Origin: Flavobacterium sp.
GTDB lineage: Bacteria; Bacteroidota; Bacteroidia; Flavobacteriales; Flavobacteriaceae
Direction: 5' to 3'
DNA: 27,533 nt
NCBI GenBank assembly: GCA_030153045.1
Contig: JASLID010000117.1
Coordinates: 1 to 27,533, forward strand
The first letter of the stretch is position 1. Every line of letters starts with the position of its first letter. The notes under the pieces are model-generated. The model searched no databases and was not told where the DNA came from. It worked only from the letters and a program-made list of their open reading frames with translations. Position numbers and translations under genes: made by a program. Shown here piece after piece: positions 8,086 to 15,633 of the stretch.

Positions 8086-9284
8086 TAGTTTCTTGAAAAT
8101 ATTACTGTTGAACAATTTCCGCCAAAGCCAAAAGAGTTGGACAATACATGGTCGATATTTTTATGTTTCAAAGTCGTTTGCGGAATCATATTGAATTCGG
8201 CCATTGGCGTTTTGAAATTCAAATTCGGGAAAACTACATTGTTTTGAATGGCCAACACACTGTAAACAGCTTCTATTGCAGCAGCCGCAGCTAAAGTGTG
8301 ACCTGTATAAGGTTTTGTAGAACTAAAATCCGGAACATTTCCTTCTCCATACACTCTAATGATGGCTCTACCTTCTGATAAGTCATTATTAGGTGTGGCA
8401 GTTCCGTGAACATTGATGTAATCTATTTGTTCTGGTTTTAAGCCAGAAATTTGAAACGCTTTTTCCATGGCTAAGTAAGCGCCATCACCATTTTCAGAAG
8501 AAGCCGTTTGATGAAAAGCATCATTAGCGTTGCCGTATCCGGTGACTCTAGCCAATACTTTTTTATTTTCTTTAGCAACAAGTTCATCAGATTCTAAAAC
8601 TAAGAAAGCCGCTGCTTCGCCTAGATTTAGGCCCTTTCTGTCATTGTCAAAAGGAGTATTGTAAGTGTCTGATAAGATCATTAAGGTTTTAAATCCGTTG
8701 ATGGTAAACTTTGCTAAAGCATCGGTTCCACCTACAATTACGCGATCTAATTTACCCGATTTTATTAATCTGGCTCCCAGCATGATCGAATTTGCTGCCG
8801 AAGAACAAGCTGTACTGATTGTGGTAACCAAACCTTGTAAGCCTAATTCGTCAGCAATTTTTTGAGCTACATCGCCACCATCATGTGCGCTAATGTATTT
8901 TACAACTTCAGGATTTTCGAAATATTCGTAATAATACCTTTCAGTCATGTCCATACCACCGACACTTGAGGCAGAAATTAACCCAGTTTTGTATTCGTTT
9001 ATAGAGGTAATACCGGCATTTTCGACCGCTTGTTTGGCGGCAATTGCACCAATCATGGCAGTTCTTGAGAAGTTATTGCTAGAGGAAAGTCCAAGTTCTT
9101 GAGCTAATTGCTCATTGGTTTTTTTAATTTCTCCAACTTTCATTACATCCTTATGAACAGTAGAAATATTAGAAATGGTAGTTATTGCTTTACGTCCATT
9201 AATTAGGGCATCAAAATTTTCTTCTACCGAATTACCGATAGCAGAAATAATTCCCATTCCCGTTATTGCTACACCTTTGTTCAT
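8085..9284 (-). CDS. Beta-ketoacyl-ACP synthase (FabF-like), intact
   Basis: A 399-residue KAS with complete triad: STACSSAANS with Cys160, NVHGTATPNND with His293 and KPYTGHTLAA with His329. It also has the C-terminal SNSFGFGGNC motif. It should carry out decarboxylative condensation of malonyl-ACP onto the growing aryl polyene chain. The stop overlaps the start of the degenerate partner (TAATG), typical of genes for heterodimeric KS-CLF pairs. The ATG lies only 5 nt from a 20-nt inverted-repeat arm that belongs to the inserted S23 unit, so its translation signal has been replaced by repeat sequence. Confidence 0.95.
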   Translation of the reverse strand: MNKGVAITGMGIISAIGNSVEENFDALINGRKAITTISNISTVHKDVMKVGEIKKTNEQLAQELGLSSSNNFSRTAMIGAIAAKQAVENAGITSINEYKTGLISASSVGGMDMTERYYYEYFENPEVVKYISAHDGGDVAQKIADELGLQGLVTTISTACSSAANSIMLGARLIKSGKLDRVIVGGTDALAKFTINGFKTLMILSDTYNTPFDNDRKGLNLGEAAAFLVLESDELVAKENKKVLARVTGYGNANDAFHQTASSENGDGAYLAMEKAFQISGLKPEQIDYINVHGTATPNNDLSEGRAIIRVYGEGNVPDFSSTKPYTGHTLAAAAAIEAVYSVLAIQNNVVFPNLNFKTPMAEFNMIPQTTLKHKNIDHVLSNSFGFGGNCSTVIFSRN

Positions 9285-9288
9285 ATTA

Positions 9289-9308
9289 ATTTTAGAATTC
9301 AGATTTTA
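9289..9308. repeat. Inverted-repeat arm, left of S23 gene
   Basis: The 20-nt sequence at 9289-9308 (centre TTAGAATTCAGA) is the exact reverse complement of 9699-9718. It lies between the S23 stop (9313) and the ketosynthase ATG (9284). A further TTTTAGATTT follows on its inner side, so the unit is built from short TTTTAGA-like repeats. In the minus-strand transcript the two arms could pair to a 20-bp stem with the S23 reading frame in the loop. Confidence 0.85.
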
Positions 9309-9312
9309 AATT

Positions 9313-9681
9313 TTAGATTTTTGTATTATTTAATCTCGTGTTAACAGTTTTTAATGAGCTTACAAAAATTGCTGTTAGTTGATTTCCCTCATCTAATAAA
9401 TTTGAGACTTCATTTTCATTAAACCATTTTCTATCCATAATTAATTCTAACCAAAACATTGTTTCATCAGCTTCTTCTAACACAATGTTCATTTTAGAAA
9501 TAAATTCTTTGTCACTTCTAGCTCTACATACAGCTCTGTAATTTGCTCCGACAGAGGTTCCGCTTCTAATGATTTGATTTGCTATTGTTTTTCTTGCTAT
9601 TGTATTTGGCAATTTTTCAACCAAATTTATTATCAATATGGAAAAATTTTTAGTTCTTAATTTTAGTTCATTACTTGTCAT
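9313..9681 (-). CDS. Four-helix-bundle protein, S23 / rRNA intervening-sequence type
   Basis: 122 residues, all helical. The family pattern is clear: an N-terminal helix (LRTKNFSILIINLVEKLP), then IANQIIRSGTSVGANYRAVCRARS (about 34-57), which is the conserved core of S23 proteins (QIxRxxxSVxxNxxEG/RA), then SKMNIVLEEADETMFWLEL. S23 proteins were first seen in intervening sequences of bacterial 23S rRNA genes and are common as stand-alone genes in Bacteroidetes; relatives (Avd) assist diversity-generating retroelements. Function here is unknown. It has no evident link to pigment synthesis, is separated by 43 and 28 nt from its neighbours in an otherwise tightly packed operon, and is bounded by inverted repeats, so it is probably an insertion. 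Confidence 0.92.
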   Translation of the reverse strand: MTSNELKLRTKNFSILIINLVEKLPNTIARKTIANQIIRSGTSVGANYRAVCRARSDKEFISKMNIVLEEADETMFWLELIMDRKWFNENEVSNLLDEGNQLTAIFVSSLKTVNTRLNNTKI

Positions 9682-9698
9682 TAATACTGTTTTAAATC

Positions 9699-9718
9699 TA
9701 AAATCTGAATTCTAAAAT
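9699..9718. repeat. Inverted-repeat arm, right of S23 gene
   Basis: Exact reverse complement of 9289-9308 (20 of 20 bases). It lies between the ACP stop (9725) and the S23 ATG (9681). The surrounding bases continue as TCTAAAA-type repeats (9697-9725), about three copies. Pairing with the left arm can be extended by 4 bp past one mismatch (9310-9313 with 9694-9697). Confidence 0.85.
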
Positions 9719-9724
9719 CTAAAA

Positions 9725-9982
9725 TTATTTTGTTCTGTTTGCTGAAATATAAGCTGCCATGGTTTCAATTGATTGGAAAATGTTTTTTCCTTCTTTTGGA
9801 TCCACTAATTTGATTCCGTAATCTTTATCTAACAAAACGATAAGTTCTAATGCATCGATAGAATCTAATCCTAACCCATCGCCAAATAAGGCATCGTTAT
9901 CATTGATGTCAGCTACGCTAATATCTTCTAGGTTTAATACTTCAATAATTTTCCCTTTCAATTCTTGTTTTAATGCTTCCAT
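9725..9982 (-). CDS. Acyl carrier protein
   Basis: An 85-residue ACP with the phosphopantetheine motif LGLDSIDALEL; Ser41 is the attachment site. The acidic helix II (LELIVLLDKDYGIKL) is typical of ACPs serving FabF-like synthases. It is one of two ACPs in the cluster, the other being at 21229-21483. Two ACPs are usual in aryl polyene clusters. It lies 2 nt after the half-ketosynthase gene. Which ACP carries the coumaroyl-primed chain and which the resorcinol precursor cannot be told from sequence. Confidence 0.96.
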   Translation of the reverse strand: MEALKQELKGKIIEVLNLEDISVADINDNDALFGDGLGLDSIDALELIVLLDKDYGIKLVDPKEGKNIFQSIETMAAYISANRTK

Positions 9983-9984
9983 AA

Positions 9985-10602
9985 TTATTTATTAAATGCT
10001 ATTTCTATATTATTTGTGTTATGCTCTATTGTTCCTTCATTTTTGGTAATCAAATAAAGAAACGCTTTATACTCTTCATTAAAATATTCAACCCAACCAC
10101 ACAGTACTTTATCGGCTTTATTTGTGCTCAAAAGTATGTTGGCATAATTCTCCATAAATGAGGAATTAAAGGCGTCAAAGATAAAGAAAGAATTCTCACT
10201 TTTCAATTGGTGTTTGATACTTATTTCGCCAAGACAAATATTGGGTAAAGTATAGACAAAAACTGCCGGGCTTGGAAAGTAATTATCGGCATCGGTTATC
10301 GATTCCTGATATTTTACATCGGTATCTAAACTGGAAGATGTATTGGCAAAAAGTAAAGCGATGTTATTTTCTTTTGTACTATCAATTATGGGTTTTAAAA
10401 GTAAGTCGGCACCGAGAAATGCCACTTTACTTAAATTATCCATTTTGAAAAATTTTGGATAATTTACCTCAAACTGTTTGTATGCTCTTTTTGAAAAATC
10501 ATTAAAATCAGTAGTTTCTGTTTCAAAAATAACTTCATCATTCAAAGTAATTTGATTGTTTTGAATGGTACAAAAGGAATGTATGTAAGTTTTGTTTTCC
10601 AC
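9985..10602 (-). CDS. Ketosynthase N-terminal-half-like protein (Ketoacyl-synt_2 type)
   Basis: 205 residues starting with GTG; the stop of the previous gene and this start overlap as TAGTG (10604-10600). The stretch YTLPNICLGEISIKHQL (117-133) fits the beta-ketoacyl-synthase-like N-terminal family (Pfam PF13723) found as short stand-alone proteins in aryl polyene clusters. No nucleophilic Cys elbow or His motifs are present, and the protein is about half a normal KAS, so it cannot be a condensing enzyme alone. It may be a structural partner of the upstream ketosynthase with which it is translationally coupled. Family assignment rests on pattern recognition and is moderately sure. Confidence 0.75.
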   Translation of the reverse strand: MENKTYIHSFCTIQNNQITLNDEVIFETETTDFNDFSKRAYKQFEVNYPKFFKMDNLSKVAFLGADLLLKPIIDSTKENNIALLFANTSSSLDTDVKYQESITDADNYFPSPAVFVYTLPNICLGEISIKHQLKSENSFFIFDAFNSSFMENYANILLSTNKADKVLCGWVEYFNEEYKAFLYLITKNEGTIEHNTNNIEIAFNK

Positions 10603-11738
10603 TATTGATTTACTTTTTCGAATATCACGGCTGTATTACAACCTCCAAAACCTGAAGCTGTTTTTAAAAAATATTGAATTTGTTGCTCTTGATTTTTTTC
10701 AATAACATTAATCGGTTGACTTACTCCCATGGCATCAAAACCTAGAGAAGCAAACAATTTATTTTCCAATACCGATTGAATTCCGATGACAGTTTCCAAT
10801 AATCCAGAAGCACCTAATGTGTGTCCGTAATAGCCTTTTAAACTATTCATGGGTACATTTTGCAGTCCTAATCTGTTTAAAGCGATAGCTTCCATTTCGT
10901 CATTGAAAGGTGTTGCAGTTCCATGTGCCGAAATATAATCTATTGATTCGGAATTTATTTTGGCTTCTATCAAAGCACTTTCTATACTTCTTACTAAACC
11001 TTCACCAGTTCTTGAAGGTCCAGAAATATGATTGGCATCGTTGATTGATCCGTCGCCTACGATTTCAATTTTAGCATTTTTTGGATCAGAAGTGACTAAA
11101 ACTGCCGCAGTTGCTTCTCCAATATTGACACCAGTTCTGTTGTCAGAATAAGGTTTGCATGGTGCGTCGCTCATGGCTTGAAACGAATTGAAGCCTGATA
11201 AAACAAATTCGGAAACAACATCGCCAGCAACTACATAAGCATTGTTATATAAGTCACTTTGAATTAATCTTTTTGCCACAGAAACCGCTAAAATACCCGA
11301 AACACAAGCATTTGAAACTACAATGGGTTTTGTTTTGAAATTAAAAAAATCAGCAACGGTTTTAGCTAATGTAGATAATTGCGCTTGTTGGATAGTTTCA
11401 TCAGTTATTTTTTCTAAAGCTGTAATATTTCCTTTGGTAGTTGAAAGTAAAAAAGCTGTTTTTTCGTTTATTTTTGAATTGTCGATGATAGGGTACAAAG
11501 CCAAAATCATCATTTTTTCCAATTTCGTATAGTTTCCTACTGATGAAATTTTGGCGAAAGCCTCATCTAAAAGTTCATTATTTACAATCGAAGCATAAAA
11601 TGAAGTCTTCATGAACGACTCGTCATTGTGCTGTTGAATACCAGAATTTCCTTTGAGAATATTAGTCACATTGGTCTCCACATCAAATCCGATAGGAGTG
11701 ATGCAGTTGGTATGTGATATGTATACTTTTTTCAACAT
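10602..11738 (-). CDS. Beta-ketoacyl-ACP synthase, intact
   Basis: A 378-residue KAS with Cys145 in VVSNACVSGIL, His272 in SAHGTATPFND and His306 in KGYYGHTLGAS, so catalysis should be intact. It ends in TASGFGGCNTAV, the glycine-rich KAS C-terminal motif. It is shorter than FabF (about 410) and closer to the KAS types of aryl polyene clusters. It follows the thioesterase by 3 nt and is coupled through TAGTG to the half-ketosynthase. Its role is one of the chain-extending or chain-initiating condensations of the aryl polyene. Confidence 0.94.
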   Translation of the reverse strand: MLKKVYISHTNCITPIGFDVETNVTNILKGNSGIQQHNDESFMKTSFYASIVNNELLDEAFAKISSVGNYTKLEKMMILALYPIIDNSKINEKTAFLLSTTKGNITALEKITDETIQQAQLSTLAKTVADFFNFKTKPIVVSNACVSGILAVSVAKRLIQSDLYNNAYVVAGDVVSEFVLSGFNSFQAMSDAPCKPYSDNRTGVNIGEATAAVLVTSDPKNAKIEIVGDGSINDANHISGPSRTGEGLVRSIESALIEAKINSESIDYISAHGTATPFNDEMEAIALNRLGLQNVPMNSLKGYYGHTLGASGLLETVIGIQSVLENKLFASLGFDAMGVSQPINVIEKNQEQQIQYFLKTASGFGGCNTAVIFEKVNQ

Positions 11739-11741
11739 GAT

Positions 11742-12191
11742 CTATTTTAACAGGCCTACTTTTCTTTTCCATTCTTCAAAGAAAGGAGGATTGGTTAACA
11801 TTAAATCGCCGTTTTTGTCTAGAAAAACCTGAATAGTTTCCCCTGTGCAAGCAATTTCGTTATTGGCATCGTAAATGGTATATCTAAAAATCATTTTGGC
11901 GGCTGGCGTATCAACAATAGTAGTTTCAATACGTGCCACATCGCCATAACGTAAGGATAATTTATGTTCGCAAGTCGATTTTACAATTGGGGTTGTATAG
12001 CCACTATCGAAAACATCGAGGTAAGAAATACCGTGTTTGCGCCCAAAAGCTTCACGACCATCTTCAAAATAAGTAATATAATTGCCATGCCAAACGATTC
12101 CAAGAGGATCAGTTTCGTTAAAACGAACTCTGATTTCTTGAGAAACAGTTAGCTCTGTTGCTTCCTTAAACTGCTCTTTTCTTTTTGTCAT
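11742..12191 (-). CDS. YbgC/4HBT-type acyl thioesterase
   Basis: A 149-residue hotdog thioesterase. The motif FNETDPLGIVWHGNYITYFEDGREAF contains the 4HBT catalytic pattern with Asp28, Gly31 and His35 (DxxGxVxHxxY). Such enzymes hydrolyse acyl-CoA or acyl-ACP and in aryl polyene clusters (ApeK-type) are thought to release or edit chains. The gene begins inside the last codons of the ABC permease (26-nt overlap) and ends 3 nt before the ketosynthase. It could release the polyene acid or proofread stalled ACP intermediates. Confidence 0.92.
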   Translation of the reverse strand: MTKRKEQFKEATELTVSQEIRVRFNETDPLGIVWHGNYITYFEDGREAFGRKHGISYLDVFDSGYTTPIVKSTCEHKLSLRYGDVARIETTIVDTPAAKMIFRYTIYDANNEIACTGETIQVFLDKNGDLMLTNPPFFEEWKRKVGLLK

Positions 12192-13449
12192 ATAAAATGG
12201 CTATTGTTGATGTGAGTATAAAGAATAAAAATAATAAACTTATTTCGGGTAAAATATCGATGCAATTGGCATTTCGCAAAAGTACATCATAAAATGCATT
12301 TAGTCCCCAGTTCATAGGTGAGCATTGGGCAATGATTTGCATTGTTTTTGGCATTGCAAAAACAGGTACCCAAACCCCGCCAATGGCTGCTAACACTATT
12401 GTAGCAGTGGCTCCAAAAGGCGCAGATTGTTCTTGTGTTTTAGCAACAGTTCCTACTAAAATACCAAAGCCAATGGCTGCAAAACCTGAAAATAAAGCTA
12501 CAATACTCATTAAGAAAAGATTGCCTTCTACATTTAATGCTGGCAAGCCCATTTTTGGAAATAAAAATACAGCTACAGCAACCATCATGTAAAATTGTAA
12601 CATGCAAATTACAGAATAAGTTACTGTTTTTCCTGCTAAAACAATGATGCTTGATACCGGATTGGTTCGAAGGCGTATAAAAGTCCCTTGATTTTTTTCT
12701 TTTACAATATTTATTGATAACGGAATTACAATGAAAAAGATGGCAAATAGTGTCCATGCCGGGACATTGTGCTGTACAGAATTAGGAATGATTTCTGTAT
12801 CTCCTTTTTTGGGCATAATTTCTTTGAAAGAAATAAAACTTTTTTGTTCGAAACTAGCTACGCTTTCACCTAATTGGTCTTGAAAAGTAGCATAAATTGA
12901 TTGAGTTTCTATTTGAGAAATCATTTTGTCGATAGAACTCATCACCGCATTTTTGAAACTCATTTGTACCGCTGGATCAAAATAAAGTTTGACTTCTTTT
13001 TGCGTTATTATTTTAGGAGTTTCTTCTGTTGGAGTGGCTGTTTCTGTAAAACTATTGACTATTTTTTCTACGTTTTGGTCAATTTTAGTTTGTAAGTCGG
13101 CACTAAGATTTTGAGGAATGATGATGGCCAATTGGTATTTCCCTTTAAAAACGGCTGCAGCAGCTTCAGTTTCGGTTATGGGTTGTCCATCTATTTTGGT
13201 TATAACTGAAAAAACTTCGCTTTTTTGTAAATTATCAAAAACAGATTGAGATACTTTTCCGTTATCGTTATTGACTAACAAAATTGGAATTTTAGCATTC
13301 GATACCGTTTTAAAAGTACTGTCTTGGATTAATGTCACCGCTATTATTAATACCAAAGGCATTATAAATAGGATAATGACACCACCTAAATCTCTTTTAA
13401 GCAATAAGAATTCTTTGTATATAGACATGAATAATTTATACATCATCAC
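12166..13449 (-). CDS. ABC-2 type transporter permease
   Basis: 427 residues with one N-terminal transmembrane helix (about 22-41), a large extracytoplasmic domain (about 45-225) and five C-terminal membrane spans (from VPAWTLFAIFFIVIPLSINIV onward). This is the ABC2_membrane_3 layout (YhhJ/DrrB-like). Three ATG codons stand at the start (MMM); the first overlaps the ATPase gene by 14 nt. Together with the ATPase it should form an exporter in the inner membrane. Its substrate may be the finished pigment, a precursor or a glycolipid. The cluster therefore has two candidate export systems, this and the MMPL protein. Confidence 0.93.
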   Translation of the reverse strand: MMMYKLFMSIYKEFLLLKRDLGGVIILFIMPLVLIIAVTLIQDSTFKTVSNAKIPILLVNNDNGKVSQSVFDNLQKSEVFSVITKIDGQPITETEAAAAVFKGKYQLAIIIPQNLSADLQTKIDQNVEKIVNSFTETATPTEETPKIITQKEVKLYFDPAVQMSFKNAVMSSIDKMISQIETQSIYATFQDQLGESVASFEQKSFISFKEIMPKKGDTEIIPNSVQHNVPAWTLFAIFFIVIPLSINIVKEKNQGTFIRLRTNPVSSIIVLAGKTVTYSVICMLQFYMMVAVAVFLFPKMGLPALNVEGNLFLMSIVALFSGFAAIGFGILVGTVAKTQEQSAPFGATATIVLAAIGGVWVPVFAMPKTMQIIAQCSPMNWGLNAFYDVLLRNANCIDILPEISLLFLFFILTSTIAILYDKKKRAV

Positions 13450-14188
13450 GTAGTTCTTTACCGGTTAATGATATAAAAACGTCTTCCAAATTTCGAGCAT
13501 TTGGAGTGGCTTCGATTAAATTTTCTGGTGTTCCTTCAGCAAATATTCGTCCACTATCCACAATCACAATATGACTGCAAAAATCTTGTGCTTCTGATAA
13601 ATGGTGCGAAGTATAAACTATGGTTGTTCCGCTAGCGTTTAATTTTTTCAAATAATCGATAATGGCATTTTTAGATTGCACATCGACACCTACGGTAGGT
13701 TCGTCAAGAAAAAGTACTTTTGGGTTGTGTAATATTCCTGCAATTAAGTTAACACGACGTTTCATCCCTCCAGAAAAAGTTTCAATGCGCTTGTCGGCAA
13801 ATTTTAATAAACCTAATAAATCAAGACTTTCAGTTACTTTTTCCTTCAGATGTTTGCCTTTTAAACCATACATACTTCCAAAATACAACAGATTTTCTCT
13901 AGCTGTTAACGTTGGATATAAAGCATATTCTTGAGGGACAACTCCAATTATTTTTTTGATGACCGAAGCATTATCAGCATACATCAAATTATTGATGGTA
14001 AAACTTCCGGAAGTGGGTTTTACTAATCCGCAAAGCATCGATATTAAAGTTGTTTTTCCAGCACCATTTGGTCCTAATAATCCAAAAATTTCACCTTCGT
14101 TAATAGTAAGCGTAAAATCGTTCAAAGAAAACACTTCGGCTTCTTTGTACTTTTTTGATAAGGATGTTATTTGGATAATAGGTTGCAA
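13436..14188 (-). CDS. ABC transporter ATP-binding protein
   Basis: 250 residues with all nucleotide-binding motifs: Walker A GPNGAGKTT (39-47), Q-loop Gln86, signature FSGGMKRR (138-145), Walker B VLFLDEPTVGVD (158-169) and H-loop His195 in YTSHH. It is of the DrrA/NatA/CcmA type that pairs with ABC-2 permeases. The coding region overlaps the permease by 14 nt. It powers export across the inner membrane. Confidence 0.96.
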   Translation of the reverse strand: MQPIIQITSLSKKYKEAEVFSLNDFTLTINEGEIFGLLGPNGAGKTTLISMLCGLVKPTSGSFTINNLMYADNASVIKKIIGVVPQEYALYPTLTARENLLYFGSMYGLKGKHLKEKVTESLDLLGLLKFADKRIETFSGGMKRRVNLIAGILHNPKVLFLDEPTVGVDVQSKNAIIDYLKKLNASGTTIVYTSHHLSEAQDFCSHIVIVDSGRIFAEGTPENLIEATPNARNLEDVFISLTGKELRDDV

Positions 14189-14197
14189 AATATAATT

Positions 14198-15196
14198 TTA
14201 GCTAATGGCTTTTTTTAATTTTTTGAAAAACACTTCTTCTTTATCCGCAATGACTAAAAGTTCATTCGAAATGGTATTGTATGCGTCTTCCTGAACACTT
14301 CTGTTTTTATAAATTCTTGAAGCATTTACAGCAAAATCACGCCATAAATCTCCAATAAGTGTCATTTCTGCAGACAATTCTTTTAGTTGCTCATTTTCTA
14401 AAATTACAGATGCTTCTTGTAAAAATGCTGCGTAAATAAAACGGAATCCACCACCACCAGTACCAATTTCCTCTTGCATACGCACGATTTGCGCTAGGTA
14501 ATGATTGGCTTTTTTAGTTCCGTGTTGGAGTGGCCATTTTTTTATTTTCCCTGCCACTAATCTGATTCCTCGTACTCCAATAATAGGTACAGGAGCAAGC
14601 ATATCACGGCAAGTATTTTTTATTCCTTTAATGATGGCATTTTTTAAATCGATTTCTTTTGGAATTTGAACTGGATAATACATTTGCCCTCTTGGGGCAA
14701 AAGCACCTTTGGCAAATCGTACTTTATTAAGTTCTTCGTGTGTTAATGTGGTTACGGTTTCCATTACAGGATCGCTAATTAAATAATGGGTATCGGTTTT
14801 ACCATACACCACTAAATTATGTGCGTTGAAATGAAAACGGTACTCGTCAGGAAAATAAGTCAAATTAAAAACCCCAACTTGTAATCCTGTAGGAATGTTA
14901 TTTTTTAAATTTTCGTCTAAAGCTTGTGCTGCTTTGATTTCACTAGAAAATTTTACTCTTTTTATTTTTAGTCCTAAACGCTTGGCAAATTTATTAAAAA
15001 TAGAACCAGGCATAGGTCGGTAACTGATTGCCGGAGCATAGTTTACTTTAAGAAAAGGCAAGTAAACAAAGAAAAGTCCAGAGCCAATTCCGAAAACCAT
15101 AGGTTCACTAACCTGAAAACCGTTGTGTTTCAATAAATTTGATGCTACTCCGTTTTCACAGTGTGCAGATTGATGGTGTGTGAAATTTGTTTCCAT
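14198..15196 (-). CDS. BtrH-like acyltransferase (BtrH_N / DUF4872)
   Basis: 332 residues. The N-terminal half (about 5-165) has the BtrH_N features HHQSAHCENGV with Cys13, NAHNLVVYG with His126 and YLISDPV with Asp142, an arrangement like a papain-type Cys-His-Asp triad. The C-terminal half (about 180-325) is helical, as in DUF4872. BtrH of butirosin synthesis transfers an acyl group from an ACP to an amine acceptor. In this cluster a related transfer from polyene-ACP to the hydroxyl of the dialkylresorcinol would give the ester of flexirubin; this is inference. It is coupled by a 1-nt overlap (TAATG) to the small upstream gene and lies 9 nt before the ABC ATPase. Confidence 0.85.
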   Translation of the reverse strand: METNFTHHQSAHCENGVASNLLKHNGFQVSEPMVFGIGSGLFFVYLPFLKVNYAPAISYRPMPGSIFNKFAKRLGLKIKRVKFSSEIKAAQALDENLKNNIPTGLQVGVFNLTYFPDEYRFHFNAHNLVVYGKTDTHYLISDPVMETVTTLTHEELNKVRFAKGAFAPRGQMYYPVQIPKEIDLKNAIIKGIKNTCRDMLAPVPIIGVRGIRLVAGKIKKWPLQHGTKKANHYLAQIVRMQEEIGTGGGGFRFIYAAFLQEASVILENEQLKELSAEMTLIGDLWRDFAVNASRIYKNRSVQEDAYNTISNELLVIADKEEVFFKKLKKAIS

Positions 15197-15600
15197 TATT
15201 TGGCGTTAAAATTTCTTAATTCAGCTACAGATATATTGAAAGCATTGGCATACTTCTGTAAAATGGTATCACTTAATTTTGAAAATACTTTTGGTTTAAA
15301 ATGTCTTTTTACTCTCCATTTCCACATACCCACGTAGCTTGAAAGAATAGCAATGTCCATTTTATTCAATTCCATGTAGTAATTTATTGGACTTGTTTCG
15401 CCATTAATGACTTGTTGTTTTGCCAAAGCAATACGCTCATTAATTTCTTCTAATGAATTAGTGAGTGCAATGGTTTTAGGCTCCCAACCAGTGCTTAATG
15501 CGGTGGTATAATTTCCGTTTTCATCAGTAGCATAAATCAATTCTTTGACTTTGCTTTTTGAAAGATTACTTTCGTCTTGAGGTACTTCTTCTTTCTTCAT
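15196..15600 (-). CDS. Small cytoplasmic protein of unknown function
   Basis: 134 residues with no signal or membrane segment. A charged N-terminal third contains YATDENGNYTTALSTGWEPK, followed by a helical pair (NSLEEINERIALAKQQVING) and a basic region (WKWRVKRHFKP). The C-terminus LQKYANAFNISVAELRNF resembles the end of XRE-like helix-turn-helix domains, but a full domain is not clear. It overlaps the BtrH-like gene by 1 nt, so the two products are probably made in step and may interact. I do not recognise a named family. Confidence 0.8.
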   Translation of the reverse strand: MKKEEVPQDESNLSKSKVKELIYATDENGNYTTALSTGWEPKTIALTNSLEEINERIALAKQQVINGETSPINYYMELNKMDIAILSSYVGMWKWRVKRHFKPKVFSKLSDTILQKYANAFNISVAELRNFNAK

Positions 15601-15633
15601 GGGTATTCAAATCTTGGATTAAGAAGTTTATTT

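Noticed and set aside
8086..8115. Ten-residue longer start for the degenerate ketosynthase
   Set aside because: The ATG at 8085 gives a normal ketosynthase start and a TAATG overlap, as at several other junctions of this operon.
9289..9718. True rRNA intervening sequence or diversity-generating retroelement (Avd)
   Set aside because: There is no rRNA sequence around and no reverse transcriptase or template/variable repeat pair in the window; only the S23-plus-stem architecture is shared.
12440..12757. Minus-strand 105-residue open frame
   Set aside because: It is within the ABC permease gene in another frame, with low-complexity residue use and no family character.
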